Assembly (NCBI GenBank): GCA_037833965.1
Contig: AP031351.1
Coordinates: 12,040,501 to 12,104,500 of the forward strand
DNA from: Marchantia polymorpha subsp. ruderalis
Taxonomy: Eukaryota > Streptophyta > Marchantiopsida > Marchantiales > Marchantiaceae
Direction: 5' to 3'
DNA: 64,000 nucleotides
Shown here: positions 13,690 through 27,012 of the stretch, one piece after another
Numbering within the stretch: position 1 is the first letter of the stretch
Layout: each line of letters opens with the position of its first letter
The notes under the pieces: generated by a model
Seen by the model: the letters and a program-made list of their open reading frames with translations, nothing else
What the model was told of the DNA's origin: nothing
Databases searched by the model: none
Translations under genes and position numbers: made by a program

Positions 13690-15315
13690 AAATGGTGGGT
13701 AATAGGGCAACGCGACAAAGGAAGATTCTAGGATCAACGAGGATATTATTCTGAAGCCTTCGACAATCCAAGGCACCTTCGCTCTGCGCTATGAACTAGG
13801 TTAGAAGGGAACTCAAATCTTCTGGATGGATTGCGCAAGTTGACGGAGAACAGAAGAAGAGCAAAGAAATGGTTCAAGAAAGAATGTCAGAGTCTGAATT
13901 TCCAGTTCTAGTTAGATGTATACTAAATTAAAACATATGATCGAGAACTGCTAGTAACTACGCTGTAGTCATCCGTAAACTAACGAATGGATTACTTTTC
14001 ATTATAGTCATACAAATTTAGCACGCGGTAACGCACCTATGATGCTCGGGGAACAATTATCAGGAGTCCCATTATATCATCCAGAACAGGCTTCACTAGA
14101 AGGGGGAGTCAAAATGTCATTTGCAACCAAAACTTTGGTTCTCAATCAGGCATCAACTCCGTTTTTATTTGCATGTCCAAGACGTGTACAATTAGTACGA
14201 AATTTGCTAAATAAAGGTGTGTTTGAGTTAGTTAGTCTTGACAAGGTTAGGAATACTTGCCAATGTCGGAAGAATGCCCACCATGAGAGTACACATGAGA
14301 AGAATAACAGATACGTTATAGGCACAACACGTGGACACCCCCGAATAGAAACTGATGTTCCTACGAAGATACATTCAGTACATATGGGTGCACTTGTGAC
14401 GACACACCTCACAGAGGTAATCTCTACAATACCGTCCCTGTATTGCACCGGGGGCTTCATCTTGTGGTCCACTGATGACACAATCTCTTCTGTACCTGGC
14501 TGAACAATCTAAATGATTTCTAAACAACGAATTCTAAAGTAGGTTGTGAACCATTCTAACTAGGGCAAATGTGCTGAATGTCAATCCTCTTGCTTAAGTT
14601 TCAATTTAGATTTCCCCTCTTCTGAGTGAATTTGCAACTTTTCATATTTGCATATGTCGCAGTGGTCTAAGCAGACCGCAGAACATCCTCATGCCGTCCT
14701 ACATCTTAAAAGGAGTCCTGAAAGAAAGCTGTAAAGGCGCCGACTCGAAGAAGTATTTATTCTTCTTAAGGGCCTTGACCACTTACTGATTTTATCATTG
14801 TACACAGCGTCAGGCCTGACCCTAGTGGTGGCTCTGACAGATTTTTCTTTCCATAAACTGTCCTGTCAATGAGGACTTCTTGCCTAACCATGGAGAACTG
14901 TATATTTCACAATGTGTGAGGGACATACAGATTGTCTTGACTGTCATGACCTCTGGCTCTCGAACGCAAGCTTGCCGCCTCATCTCTCCATCTTCTCTTC
15001 GGGGCAACCAATCCAGAGGAAGTTCTTATAAGTTGGTCAGTTGCCAGCTGCGATTCACAACACAACATGGAGCATGATCAGCTTCTTCGCAAACCGGCTT
15101 GAGTTTCAACTATAGATAAAGCACTCATGCTACCTTCACCTAAGTTAGAGCTTAATTTAGCGGCTCTTTCTAAAAGCGAAAAATGTAAGTAAAAAATATT
15201 TCCAGGATAAGCTTCCCTTCCTAGTGGTCTTCTTAATAGAAGGGAATATTTTCCATAAGCATTGCTTCCACCTTGAAACCACAAACTTTCTATGATGAAA
15301 ACTTAAAAGCCTCAG
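13690..15315. other. Interval between convergent RAD51D and CAX, no gene seen
   Basis: This is the shared 3' flank of two convergent genes, so it should hold both 3' untranslated regions and terminators. Open frames at 14039-14503 (+, 154 codons) and 14146-14481 (-) overlap each other and match no family I know. I see no poly-A signal that clearly belongs to either gene. Confidence 0.5.
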
Positions 15316-15319
15316 ATTA

Positions 15320-18300
15320 TCAAGAGAAAGCATCTTGAAAGAGCTTACGTGGTGAATCGGGGTTGTCAACGTGGACGTAGAAGCTTGCCCCCACGATAAG
15401 GTAGCATAAAATCAGCATCAACCCCTTGAAGTAATTGGATGTTCCTTCCTGTGATTCATCAACCAGCAGAATGTGACTTGATTGGTCATGATTCCTCTAC
15501 CCACATGGAACCGTGTGGGACCCTCATTTTGTGTCCTATCATTGATTTCATTATATGCTTGAAGATTTTCGAGATTCGAGACCATGAGGACAGGTTGACA
15601 CAACAAATGACTTGATAGTACGAACCTGCAACATAAATGCAACGACTAGCACGGTGATGAATAGTGTTGCTGTTTCATAGAGCTGAAAATTCAAGTCCAT
15701 ATCTTTGCCCATGATCCAACCAATGACGACACAGAACGGAATCTGCACACGAGCATCACGTCAGAATTTGAATACTTCCTTTGAGGGAGGCTTCAAGATA
15801 CACAACTTTCAAATTTTACAAGCTAGTGTAATGTTCATGGAGAAACAAATACATGGGTTCAAAAGTTCTTTAGTACGCAAGGAAAACGATATAAACTCTG
15901 TTCGGTTACTCTGTATATTATGGACAACTACTTGTTCTTTTACTTCGTTCTTGAGATATGGCCTAACAGAACAAATAGTTGCAAGCATGTTTGTATACTC
16001 TAACCCTGTTTAGCGAACTTACCACAAACATGGAGATCTGAGTGGAAGATCCTATGGCCACTCCTAGTGAGATGTCCTGTTCAATCAAATACAAAAAAAC
16101 AGGTGTTACTTGGCTGGATGTTGTTATAAGCTCTTGTAATAATTAGGACGATAAAAAAAATCTGTTGGAACACAATAATTACACTCTTCCAAGGAAAATA
16201 TAACTCATACCAGTTTATCTTTCAGAGCAAACATCACTGCACTTGCATGCTCAGCTGCATTACCCACGATGGGCAAAATAATGACACTTATGAATGCTAC
16301 TGGAACGTCCCACATTTCGGAAGCACCCTGCACTCATGAAGTTCAACAAAGGGATTTATATCTTGTAAGTTCAGCGTGTTCAGCGTGATTTAACTATCTT
16401 GAGTTGTAAAACTATCATTTGTATTCACTTCGATTTCAGTTAAGCATCTCATATTACCTGGATGGCATCAACGAGACACTCGGAGAGAATGGATATGAAG
16501 ATTGTTAATATGGCGAGCCAGATGATAGAATCCCAAAATCCGATCGTTGCCTCCTCCTCTTCCCCTTCTTCATCATTCTGTCATCAGATCAGTATAACAA
16601 GGTAATCAGCAGGAAAACTCAACACATTCTTCCTCACACAAGGGGTGCTCTAAAGGATACGCTTGAGCTCCCGTAAACTTCTCATTCGTACTCGAAAAGA
16701 GGAGCAAAAGAAGCCGAAATCACAACTATATATGCCAGAACATTCTCCGTTCTATCTAGACTTCAATAATTGATTCTTTTGGAGGTGCTTCTAACTGACC
16801 CAACTGGTACATTTGCAAGTAAAAAAAAGGATCGATCCGTGAGTTCTGGATCTTAGCGCTTACTTCTTGCGGTTCATCATACAATTCTCTATGACTTTTG
16901 AGTTGGAAATAGAGGTAGCAGCAATACGCCAAGAGCATGATGCAACTGCTGAATCTTGAAAGGGTCAATTCTGATGAGCCGTCATGAATTTCTGTATGCG
17001 TTGCATGCAAAACTGCCGGGAAAAGTAGACCCATGACGGCCATGAGCAACAAACTTGAACTCACCACCGCCGTTGCCTGTGCGATAGGATCCAATACATG
17101 CACTCGAAGTTGTTATTTCTTCTGATAAATTTCTGTGAACAAGACCAAGTTTATAGATTCCGACAACACGGTTCAAAAGGTCCAGTGGTTTATATTATCA
17201 GAAGCCTTACTGAAGCAAGAAAACATTATCCTGTATCCTAAACTTTGTATCACATAAAATTTCTTGCATGTAAACAATGTTGTTGGATACAAATCGAGCA
17301 AAGCGTCAAACCTTAGTAAACTTCTGCTCTTTTTTGGGATGCTTCAAGCCACCGAAAAAAAAAGCACAGCCAAGAACGAGGAGCATATTTGAAAGAATCG
17401 ATCCCAGAAGTGAAAGTTGGACAACGCGTATCATATTTTGACGTAGTGCTAAGATGGAGATGATCATCTCAGTGGCGTTTCCAAAAGTGGCATTTAAAAG
17501 TCCTCCAACAGTAGCGCCGGTGAAGTACGACAACTGCCTGTTGAAATCAAATGCATGAGGTAAGCATGCGACACTACAGCAGAACCTAAAAAATATGATG
17601 TCCATCAGCCTGCGCTTCTCGCCACGCAATTTTGGATGACGGAGAACTCCATCAGCTCACGAAAGAATTGATCTCTTGATTTGTGCTTCTGAACCTCTAG
17701 GTTAGTCCAGCAACTCATACTAAGAAAGTACATACTTCTTAAAAAAAAGTCCTTCCATCAAATTTATCTTCTGGGACTAAGTATACAAGTGCTTTGATAG
17801 GATCTGAATCCGTACCATCAAATGAAATCAGGATGCGCTAATTTAGTTATAAATCTAGTTACAAATGCCCGTACAATGATGGCCTAGAGCAAAGATTAAG
17901 CGTTTGATTCTTTCGAATCTGAAGAACATCCAAAAGGTGCTTACTCAGTGACGAATCCGAGGCGTTCTGCCAAGGGTGCAATTGCGAGCAAGCTTGCCAA
18001 AAAAATCCAGCCCTGCAGTATATGTCAATCCATTCATAAACGAAGATCAGCTAGTGTTGAATATCGTGCTTAAAAGTATGACCAAAGCGGTAGCAGAAGA
18101 ACCTGAAGAAACCTACAGCATCATGACATTTAGATAGGACTCGGGGCATTTCAATGCCACCAGCGAGATCTGCTCGGCAGCTTGCCAACAAAAAATAAAT
18201 ACAATACTGCACATTTTAAAGTCTTAAGTTACACCAGAGAAAAATGCAATCATGGATCTTTGAAACCAAAAGTACTTTCTTCCGGACACTTTACAATACT

Positions 18301-18892
18301 TCTACAAGAGGGGTAGAAAGGGGCTTAAGTTCTTACTCGTCCTGCCTTAAGGTACACGGCCAAAAGAGTGACGGGCACCATCACCAGGAGTAAACAAATT
18401 CTTGATCCGCAAATCACTTCATGCATGCTGGTAACAAAGTGTTGAGGCAAGCCGTTCTTGAAAATTTGCCGCATAGAGTGGTGTTTATTTGAACAGCACT
18501 GCTCCACGTGACCATCCAAATCGTTACTAACGATCTCCTTAACCCTAGGAGACCGTGAGCCTGGCACCTTCTCGCCAGTTCTCAGTGAGACCATTTCGTG
18601 CTCCCCGTTCTCATTGTAGCCGTAACCTACCAACTGTGACATTCGAGAGTAAATTTTGCAGAACAATCAACTAATTCACCACTTTCAGTGAAGTAACACG
18701 CAGCAGTACGAATTCCGTGAAGATTACGAAGACAGTTGAGCTTACCTCTTGAGTGGCTTTATCATCCTCGTGAACGCTCGCAATGGCCATTTCGATACCC
18801 TGACCAGCCTCTGTGACCTCTCGGCCCATGTGTATTACAGAATTCAGAATCTGCCCGCAGTTCCGAGGAGAATTTAGTGCGATCAGCAACAA
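15320..18892 (-). CDS. CAX: Vacuolar cation/proton exchanger, CAX family
   Basis: Ten exons on the - strand join in phase: 18892-18746, 18633-18337, 18012-17945, 17537-17312, 17076-16864, 16577-16458, 16327-16211, 16076-16023, 15742-15626 and 15448-15320, giving about 495 residues. Eleven hydrophobic segments are expected. The two cation-selectivity repeats are present: c-1 with [13 protein letters not shown] (about 182-196) and c-2 with GNAAEH (about 379-384). An acidic [10 protein letters not shown] loop between the halves matches the family's acidic motif. CAX proteins exchange cytosolic Ca2+ (or Mn2+) for vacuolar protons. The N-terminus (first exon, start at 18892 or 18829) is uncertain. 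The tail after VHVDNP is also uncertain, because a strong donor-like CAC|GTAAGC lies just before the stop. Convergent with RAD51D. Confidence 0.93.
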
Positions 18893-20052
18893 GATCCACT
18901 GGTATGAACGACCCGGATTCTAGCATTCAGACAGAATAAATGCTATACAAGGGGCGGAAATAGCAGCGCACATCAGTTTGTAAAAAAAATCACCGCTACT
19001 TCGACATGCCAGCAATTGTTCCCAACCATATTTTCTCTTTATGCCGGTTGATGAGAAGAAAATCAAAAGAGAAACTCTCGCAGTAGTTGAGAGAGCCCAA
19101 TCAGGGGAGGGATAGATCAGTTGGGGCAGGCCAGAAAGCGGACGGACCTTCAACGAACGCGGTCCGTGCTTTTACAAAGCTAGATTCGCCATAGAGAATG
19201 GCACGCCTTTCCATTCACAAGGTCACATCCTTGGGCCGGGCGAGCACGTCCTCAACCAGATGACTGTAACGCGAGCAATTCAATATTGAGATCGACTGCT
19301 GCAGTCCTGTCCTGCAACGACGACAGTTTACCGCAACTCGAAAGCTGGCAATTCAGAGATCAAGATCCAAATTGACGCAGCTTCTCAGGTGATCAAGATC
19401 CTTCTATAGACAACAAAAAGTCCAGGCGGAATTCTGCAGCTCCTCGACACTCGAGCTTATGAATTACAGCAGACGGACTCTCTAAGAGCACGAAGACCCT
19501 TCTACATTTTTGCCGAAATTCGTCCCTAGTACACAATCACTTGTGCTTCCGACCGAGCGGAGCACCCACTGCCTGCCTGTTTCCACCTACAATGAATAGA
19601 ACTCAGCTTCTGTACTGAACAACGAGCACGTCCGCCTCCTTGATTGTGCCACCGGTCGATCGACTCGAGCAAGCAAGCCAGACGCACTGCACTCCCCGGA
19701 CTCCCCGAAACGCCACCGCACCCCAAAAAAAAACACCACCGCAGGCAGGCAACTCGATCGGCCGTGTGCCAGCGCTCCCTCCCTCGCTCTCTCCCGGTCG
19801 GCCTACTACACTCCCTACCGACGGCGAATCCTCAATCCACCACCACCACCACCACCATCACAACGCCACCGCAACTACAACGACGACCCCCGCGCACCAA
19901 CACCAGCACCCGCACCCGCACCCGAGTCGACGACGACACTGCTGCAGCTGCTGCTTCCGCTGCTGCTCCGCTTCACCAAACTGTCGCACCCGCAAGAGTT
20001 AATTAATGGAGACACGAGCAGCGCCAGAGCGACACAGAGAGCGCGAGCGACA

Positions 20053-20080
20053 CAGAGAGAGAGAGAGAGAGAGAGAGAGC
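20053..20080 (+). repeat. (AG)n microsatellite, CT-rich on the transcribed CAX strand
   Basis: A run of about 14 AG units. Read in the direction of CAX it is a CT run lying just downstream of a TATA-like box, the position where many plant leaders carry CT tracts. Confidence 0.85.
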
Positions 20081-20218
20081 AGAGACGCAGAGGGGGAGGA
20101 AGGGGGGGCGCGCCGGGAGGGGAGGGGAGGGGGGAAGAGCGACGAGTTGCAGACGAGAAGACGTAGACGACGAGGGCTCGTCTCGCCTCGGCTCCAACGA
20201 CGCAGTTCGCCGCATTAT

Positions 20219-20224
20219 TTTATA
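20219..20224 (-). promoter_or_regulatory. Candidate TATA box for CAX
   Basis: The - strand reads AAATATAAAATAATG around here, an AT island of about 16 bases in very GC-rich DNA. It would start transcription near 20,190, just before the CT run. A leader of about 1.3 kb to the CAX start, probably with introns, would follow. Position and context support it; no transcript is known to me. Confidence 0.4.
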
Positions 20225-21880
20225 TTTTCCTGCCCCTCGGTCGTCGCCGGAAGGAGGGACGGAGCGGAACGCGACCACGATCCGCTTCGCGTCGCCGGCA
20301 CCGGCAGACCGGCTGCCAAGGGCTGGCCCCACACAAGACAAACGAGTGAGGCATCGTGCAGCCTGTGAGTCGTGCGCCCCTCTCCCCTTGAGGACCGGGC
20401 AGCCCAAGGGACGAGCCACAGCCCTGGCCGTGCCCTCCTTCCTCCGGACGCCGGCCAGCGAAACTTTCACGTTCCCCGGCCAGCGAAATTCGGATCTCCA
20501 TGTGTATGTATGTATGCATGCAAGCCGACCGGCCCGACCGGGACCAGCCTCGCCTCGCCTGGCCATACCGATGTGTGTGTCAGTAACCACTACTCCTGCG
20601 CCGGTACGCTACGCTGCTGGGAAACCGGTGACCATCGCACCACGTGATTCGCAGTGCAGATGCCCCATCCTCCCGGTGCCGGTTTCGGAGCTCCTGTCCG
20701 CCGGTGCCGCTGGAGCTGCACTTTCCGCGAGGCCGAGGGATGTTCACGACGGTCGCTCCGCCCTTTTGCGAATTTTCTCGCGTACTGCGCTCACACGTGA
20801 GAACGACTTGGGGTCCGTTCGCGATCCGTGATTATCTATCTGCTTGGCCGTGCAGATGCGCCCTGAGCCGTCGATCTCCTCGCGGCCCCTGCCCTACCAC
20901 GACCCCCCCTTTCTCAAGGGGGCCTCGTCTCCTTGTCACGAGTACGTGCCCCGAGAGCCTGGGGATTCGCCCTGCGCCTGCTGCGACCTTTCTGGCCTTT
21001 CTGCCATCGCTGGCAATCTCCTGAGTTTGTGCTCGCGTCCAGTCTCTGACTCGGGCTCGGCTCGAGTGTTTTTTGCTTCCGGCGAATGACTTAATTCGCG
21101 GTGAGGAGGAGGTTCAGGATCTGCAATTCGCGCAACTGCGAGGTCGTTCGTGCCGTGGCTGCTGGTTGTGCGTGGTGCTATAGATCCGCGGACAAAATGC
21201 TTATACTTTTAGGGGGCATGCGCATGCGAGCGCGACCGTCGGAGCGACCCTCGATCGGGTAGAACCACCGTCGAGGGACCTGCTCGTCTCCTTCCTTGTG
21301 GGGTTGGGTTGGGAGGGGGGCCCGCCCGTGAACCGCAACGCGGTTGGAAGATGCTTGCAGATTGCGACCTCACGACACTCGTCGCCACAAAACCGTCTCG
21401 TGCGACCCTGGGCAGCCGAGCTTGCGTCCCGTTCGTGGACGGGGAGGAAAAGATATGACGCGAGACGTGCGAGTGCCGGGGCAACTTTGGAATTCGTTAT
21501 CATCACATCGCGCCCTCATCACCCACTTCGTATCTCACTTTCGATATGATTCGCAGGATGAAAAGAAGACTTGTCTCGGAAGCCTTTGTTGGTGATAAAG
21601 TCTCATAAAGCCTTGGGTCGCATTCATGCATTTCGCAGAAATCGGACACAGATCGAAGTTGAGAAAATGGGTCTTGTATTCACATATGAAAACCCGTGGA
21701 TAGGTTCTGGACCGTCGCTTTGCTCTCCCAAGAGATGGGAGCTTCTCTTTCTAGGTCTTTGTGTCAATTCTAAAGACGGGAGAAAAATCTACTTAATGTA
21801 CACTCGAGTTGCTGTTATTGGCCTGGCAGATGATCAAGGTCAACAAAATTGGATAAGAAAGCCACAGTCAAGTCGAGCAG

Positions 21881-24800
21881 CTACGGGTGGAGCTCGACCG
21901 TCCGATCGGCGACCGTATCTTTCAAGGAATCAAAGTCAAACCTTCGGGGCTTGACCTTCGAGTACCTGGGCTTGACGTTCGCCTCGCCCCCCCGTTGTTT
22001 CGAGTATATAGCAGACATCCCCAGCAGAAAGAGTACGACAAGGCTGGTCCACAGAGCGACCATCCAGTACCGGGGACTCAAATTGAATGGTGCAACCGAT
22101 GTCAGGTTGTTCAGCATACTCCTCTTCTTCAACTTTTGGGTTAACCTCTCCTCCGCTTCGATGGTCGCTCGGTCGTAGACATCGTCGACAGCTTGAGACT
22201 CGTCGTCCGGATCGATGAGCTGCGACCCTTTGAAGGCTTGCTTGTGCCTTCCCATGATCAGTTTATCGACTGCTTTGCCCTCCGAGATCCTTTCCGCCGC
22301 ACTTTTCTCTAGACCACTGCGTTTTGTATCGTCCATTAGCTTGTATTCACCCGGAGGCCGACATCCTTTCCTCTTGTGATAGAGGTAAAGAGCTTCATTC
22401 AAGGTCTTCATGCATTCGATGCTCAACCTATCTCTCCTCTCATCGTCTTCCGTGTCCCATTGCAGAGTGGAAATGTCCGGTGGAGAGGGAAACTGTCTCC
22501 AACACGATGACGTCATGTCTTCGTAATGCCATTTGTGCTTGTCCCAGCTCCAGTTGCCAATCTTAAAGTTCAACCCATAATGCAGTACCCTCACTTCTAT
22601 ACCTGGTGGTGGGACGTAACCTGGATAGAGCATGATCTCGTTCTTTACGATGTGCTTCAACTTCAGCTGCAAAAGAAAAATCGACGTCAATGAGTTCTCA
22701 GACAGTCGCTTGAGATGAACATTGATCACTCAGACTGACGTCTGAAACAGTTCGACCACCGTCGCGGACGACAAAACAACGCCGATTGGTAGCTCCATGT
22801 CCTCCATCCACAACATCCTTTGGCTTCAAGCTACCTTCTCCCATCAACTTAATACGACATGAAAACAAAGGAATGCGGAATCTGTCAATTCCGAGTAGCG
22901 GCAGCGCATCTTCCCACTCAAAAGCATCTATGTTTTCCAGATTGAATGAAAGTTGACTGACCTCAGCAGCACCGAAGGAATAGCCATACATCTCACTGAT
23001 CCAGCCATGTCCATACACGTCTCCAGTAATTTCTGTCGCCCAGTGGGCCTTGTCTGCACGAACTTCTTCCGTCTTGTGTAGCCAAAGAGGCGCTAATAAA
23101 CGTAGATCGTCTATGTGCACCACGAGAACACCGCCAACCTTCGGGCAGTATTCAGGATACCGAGTGTGTAACCGAGCAAGTTCATTGTCACAGCCTTTAA
23201 GATAACTGCATGCAACGTCTCGAGGGTCAGAAGTCGAGCGCGATCAATGATGATAATCTGACGTTTGCACTTGGAACACCTCGTGAGAACAAAGCCTTTG
23301 ATTCACAGCCGAGCTTCGGTTCCCAACTTCCACAAGAATCAGAATAGCTTACTCATAGGAGACGGAGACTATATTGCCTCGCGAGGCGCCGTACTCCCAC
23401 GGTGTTATAGGCCCTCGTAGAATCATGTCTGCATCCAAGATGACGACATACTCCACGTCCATCTGCACATGGTTGAGCCAATGCACAATGCTCGCTGGTT
23501 TATTGTAGGCAGGATATCTGTAGAAAGAGGCCGATTTTGTGTTACTAAGAGCCTTCGAGTCCATTCGAATGTAGAAAAACTAGGACCATGTTTGTCTAAA
23601 CATGTCCAAATCGAGCATGTCCAAATCGAGGGTACCCCTATTATGACGTGCTAAGCTTTCGTGCTAAGGGTGCTAGCGTCTGCGGTTGACATGCTAAGCA
23701 TGCCAAGCCCAGAAGCCCAGACTTGTCACGGAATAACGGTTGAAAACTAGTTTGTGTTTCACACCTACAGATCTCTCCAACAGACTGAAAGAAGTTTGAC
23801 AAACTAGGCTACAAGTGTCTTACAGGCAGTCAACACATTAAGCGGTCTAAACTGTTGAACTGACCTTGCACGAAACATCGACAAACTCACCTGTCTCCTG
23901 TGAGGGGATGCACACTCATGGAGGGCACCACATGCGTTGGAGCCAGGTCAAGATTTTTGTAGTTCTTCAGCTTCTCTTCTGTACAACTTAGCAACCTTGT
24001 GATGAAGCCAGGCTGGCCACTTAACTGAAAACTATGGTAAAGTCCCAAAGTCTGCCAGTCGAAATAATCATTACACTCAGTTGAAAAAAGCGTATGGATT
24101 TTGGGGTGTGGAAGCTTGAGCTGCATAGGAGCCTTGATCTTTACAGCTACTTTGTCCTCTTTGGAAGAAGCTTGTAGAGATTCTTCTTTAGACTGAGTGG
24201 AACGATCATCTTCAGTAGCATTTTCCAATATCTTCAGCTTTGGACGACCTGCGGGATCAGATCCAGTTCGTAGAAAGTCCAGGTACTCGCTTTTAGGCGG
24301 CTCCGGACAGCGTCTTTTGGCATGATGCAGGACCAGACCTTCATTAATTGTGTTAATACACTCAATACTCAGCAGCAGAGCGCGACGATTGCTCTTTTTC
24401 TTACTCAACAACTCCACCTGCAAAGGTGAACAGATGAGGTTAATCTATCCTGGACATTCCAAGTCGTTTCACGTGTTATTTTGGAATCTGCACTACCTCA
24501 GCGGGATGCAAATGCTTTCACTTCTGGTTGGCATATATAATTATCGGACCCCCAGGAAGAAAGTGAACTTAAACATGTAGCTCCAGTGATAGCTAAGAAG
24601 TCGAAACTGATCTAAGTACAAGGCCAACGGACTACTCATGATATACGAACGATAGATATGAACATTATCAATCTCAACGACTTCTGTCTAACAGGTTATG
24701 AGAGATTCACCTGTTCGGGGTAAGGAGGAGCAGGGAAGAGCTTGTTGCACTCGTAAACAATAGCGTTAGTCAAGTGCTCGGCCTTATCGAAGTGCCAGCT

Positions 24801-26619
24801 GCTCACATTGAACCTCAACCCATAGTGCATGATGAAAGGTTCTATGCCATCCGCTGGAATATAGCCGGGGTATATCATCAGGTCGTCGTTGATCTTATGT
24901 CGTAACCCAACCTTACGCCAAGACCACCAAGACACACATCAGACTAACGTACTCAGTCTATTGCAAAACTCAAAGTGCGGCAACGACGTGCCTCGTAGAC
25001 TGTTTACCAGAGAGCTTACTGCAGTGAGCATAACCGTATTGTCTTCCAACGAGTGTCTGAAAATTTTCAGTACCTTATGCATCCAACCTTCTGGAATGAC
25101 ACACTCCAGGCTTGAGCTTAGTGTCGACTCAGACTAACGCATGACAGAGGACATACAAGCTTCTCTACCTATTGATAAGAAGACGCTATAGTATTCAGTC
25201 TTCAGTTTTTGAGATATACCTCTGCGGCTCCAAAAGAATAACCGTACATTTCACTGATCCAGCCACTCGAATATATGTCACCAGTGTACTTTTGAGCCCA
25301 GTGATCCTTGTCGGCTCGCACCTCTTCTGTCTTTGAAAGCCAAAGGGGTGCCATTGCTCGCAGATCATCTATGTGCATCACGATAAAACCTCCAACTTTG
25401 TCGCAAAACTCAGGATGTGTAGTATGTATCTGAGCCAGTTCATTGTCGCAACCGACAAGATAACTGGCAGCCACAGTAAGAAAAATAAAAAGAGGGTCAG
25501 CATAGACACAACACCGCAAATGTTTTAGCGAGGAATCTGAGAATAAAGATCATTCCCAGTACAGACTGTTCCCTGCATTTATTTTGAAGCTTAAAAAATT
25601 AAAATAAATTCAGCCCTAGATTTAAGAGCGTACCCGTAAGAAGCAGAAACAGGTTTCCCCTTCTCTGCTCCCACTTCCCAGGGAGTAATTGGATGTCTCA
25701 TGACCATGTCGGCATCCAAAATCACGACCCAATCGACATGCTTTGCTTCTTCAGAAGTTTTCAGCCAGTGCACAACTCCAGCAGGCTTGTTGATAGCTGG
25801 ATACCTGTCGCGCCCCGAGAAACCACACGGGTTCAATCAGCAGCGAGAGTGGGAAAGACCTAGGGCTTCAACTTGGACCCTTTGAATCAGTTGCGACGCT
25901 CAAGCAGCCTTGATTGTTAGAAAGGACCAATGCGTACAACATCCAACATTCGACATTGGGGCTAATCTTTTGCACTTGAGAATCTGCACCTCAGCTACGA
26001 CCAACGGCTACAAAATTTGGTAAAGGCAAAAAGGTTCTCTTGAGGATCGCCTCAAGAGAACCACCCCGACGACAAGCGGAGATGAAATGATAGCCTCACG
26101 ATAACGTACTAAAATGTACGCAAGTTTGAGCCAATAATAAGCCAATCTGCCCACGCGACTGCTACGAAATCACTAGCAAAGACGGAAATCTAATTCTTGA
26201 CAAACATTCTCACAACATTTCCTAGATGGCTCTCGGCCTCACCAGTCCCCTGTTACAGGATGCTTGCTCATTGACGGCACTTTAAGAGTGGGAGCCAGAT
26301 CCAGGCCCTTGTATTTGACCAATTCTTTCTCGGTGCAGCTTAGAAGACGAGTGATTGGTCCAGGTTGTGCACTTTTCCTAAGACTGTGCATCAAACCAAC
26401 AGTCTGCCAGTCAAAGTAATCCTTGCACTCCACCGAGAACAGAGTGTGCATTCTCCATGGGGCGTTCGGTATCTCTTGCAGCTCAGATGTCAATTCCGAC
26501 AGCTTGTCACCCGAGACGACACTAACCAGTCCAACTGCAATGTGCATCGCTATCAATGCAAGGAAGCCGAAAGCCGGCAATCTCCTGGCCATGATGATGC
26601 CCAGATCCACGCAGGCCAT
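21881..26619 (-). CDS. SERGT1: Peptidyl-serine alpha-galactosyltransferase, double-domain
   Basis: Eight exons on the - strand join in phase to 904 residues: 26619-26243, 25804-25634, 25463-25220, 24911-24711, 24417-23891, 23517-23353, 23205-22962 and 22666-21881. The enzyme adds galactose to serine in Ser-(Hyp)n motifs of extensins in the ER/Golgi. Two homologous catalytic units are seen: HTLFSVEC-DYFDWQTVG near residue 57 and HTLFSTEC-DYFDWQTLG near 437. Each has an ILDADM (DxD-type) block at about 157 and 536, then WISEMYGYSFGAAE and a YPGY-(I/V)P block. An N-terminal hydrophobic segment (about 13-35) and a C-terminal membrane helix (about 843-864, WMVALWTSLVVLFLLG) anchor it. The family's Arabidopsis member is about 800 residues; the extra length is mainly in charged linkers. 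In unit 2 the conserved GDWYPA is GDRYPA, formed across a splice junction. Confidence 0.95.
23599..23628 (+). repeat. 15-bp tandem duplication in a galactosyltransferase intron
   Basis: The words catgtccaaatcgag occur twice in direct succession inside the intron between the exons starting at 24417 and 23517. Short words gtgctaag and catgctaagcatgcc recur just after. It is simple sequence with no evident role. Confidence 0.7.
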
Positions 26620-26639
26620 AGGAGAGAAGCCAAGACGAG

Positions 26640-26973
26640 AAGAACGTTCAGAAACTGAGACAGATGCTCCTCACAAGCATGTGCATACACAGAACCTAGA
26701 TGTCTCAAACTGGCTCGAACATTGGCTCCAGCATTGACTGACGGTCAGTCACATCGAGCTGATGACAGACATGGTCAACGCAAGGCAAAGCGACGCCATC
26801 AATAGTGCTTCCCTCAATCAATCCATGCTGCTTCCGTCCCGTGTGCAGCACCCACTGCACTCCTCCTCTCCTTCCACGTCGAAAATACCTTCCCTCCATC
26901 CGCAACCGGCAAATCGTCCAGCGCAATCTCTCATTTCAGCGCCTTCCAAGATCCGCCCTTCATTCCACCTAAT

Positions 26974-27012
<39 letters not shown>

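Larger units (their letters stand above)
19150..21870. other. GC-rich CAX leader/promoter region, no coding gene supported
   Basis: From about 19,600 to 21,500 the DNA is GC-rich with simple repeats: a CAC run near 19,840-19,860, an AG run at 20053-20080 and G/A-rich tracts to 20,140. Long open frames on both strands here (for example 20346-20831 and 20003-20590) overlap each other and are low in complexity, so I treat them as by-products of composition. The likely content is the 5' leader and promoter of CAX on the - strand, then the 3' flank of the galactosyltransferase gene. Confidence 0.5.

Noticed and set aside
14039-14503. 154-codon + frame between RAD51D and CAX
   Set aside because: No known domain, an opposing frame of similar length on the other strand, and a position in the shared 3' flank of convergent genes.
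20003-20831. Long overlapping open frames of 120-195 codons on both strands
   Set aside because: They overlap in several frames in GC-rich, low-complexity DNA with AG and CAC runs and carry no domain. The composition explains them, and the region better fits the CAX leader and promoter.
22698-23123. Apparent 141-codon protein ending SDQCSSQATV
   Set aside because: Its first part is galactosyltransferase exon 7. Everything after GAAE is read-through into the intron past a good donor.
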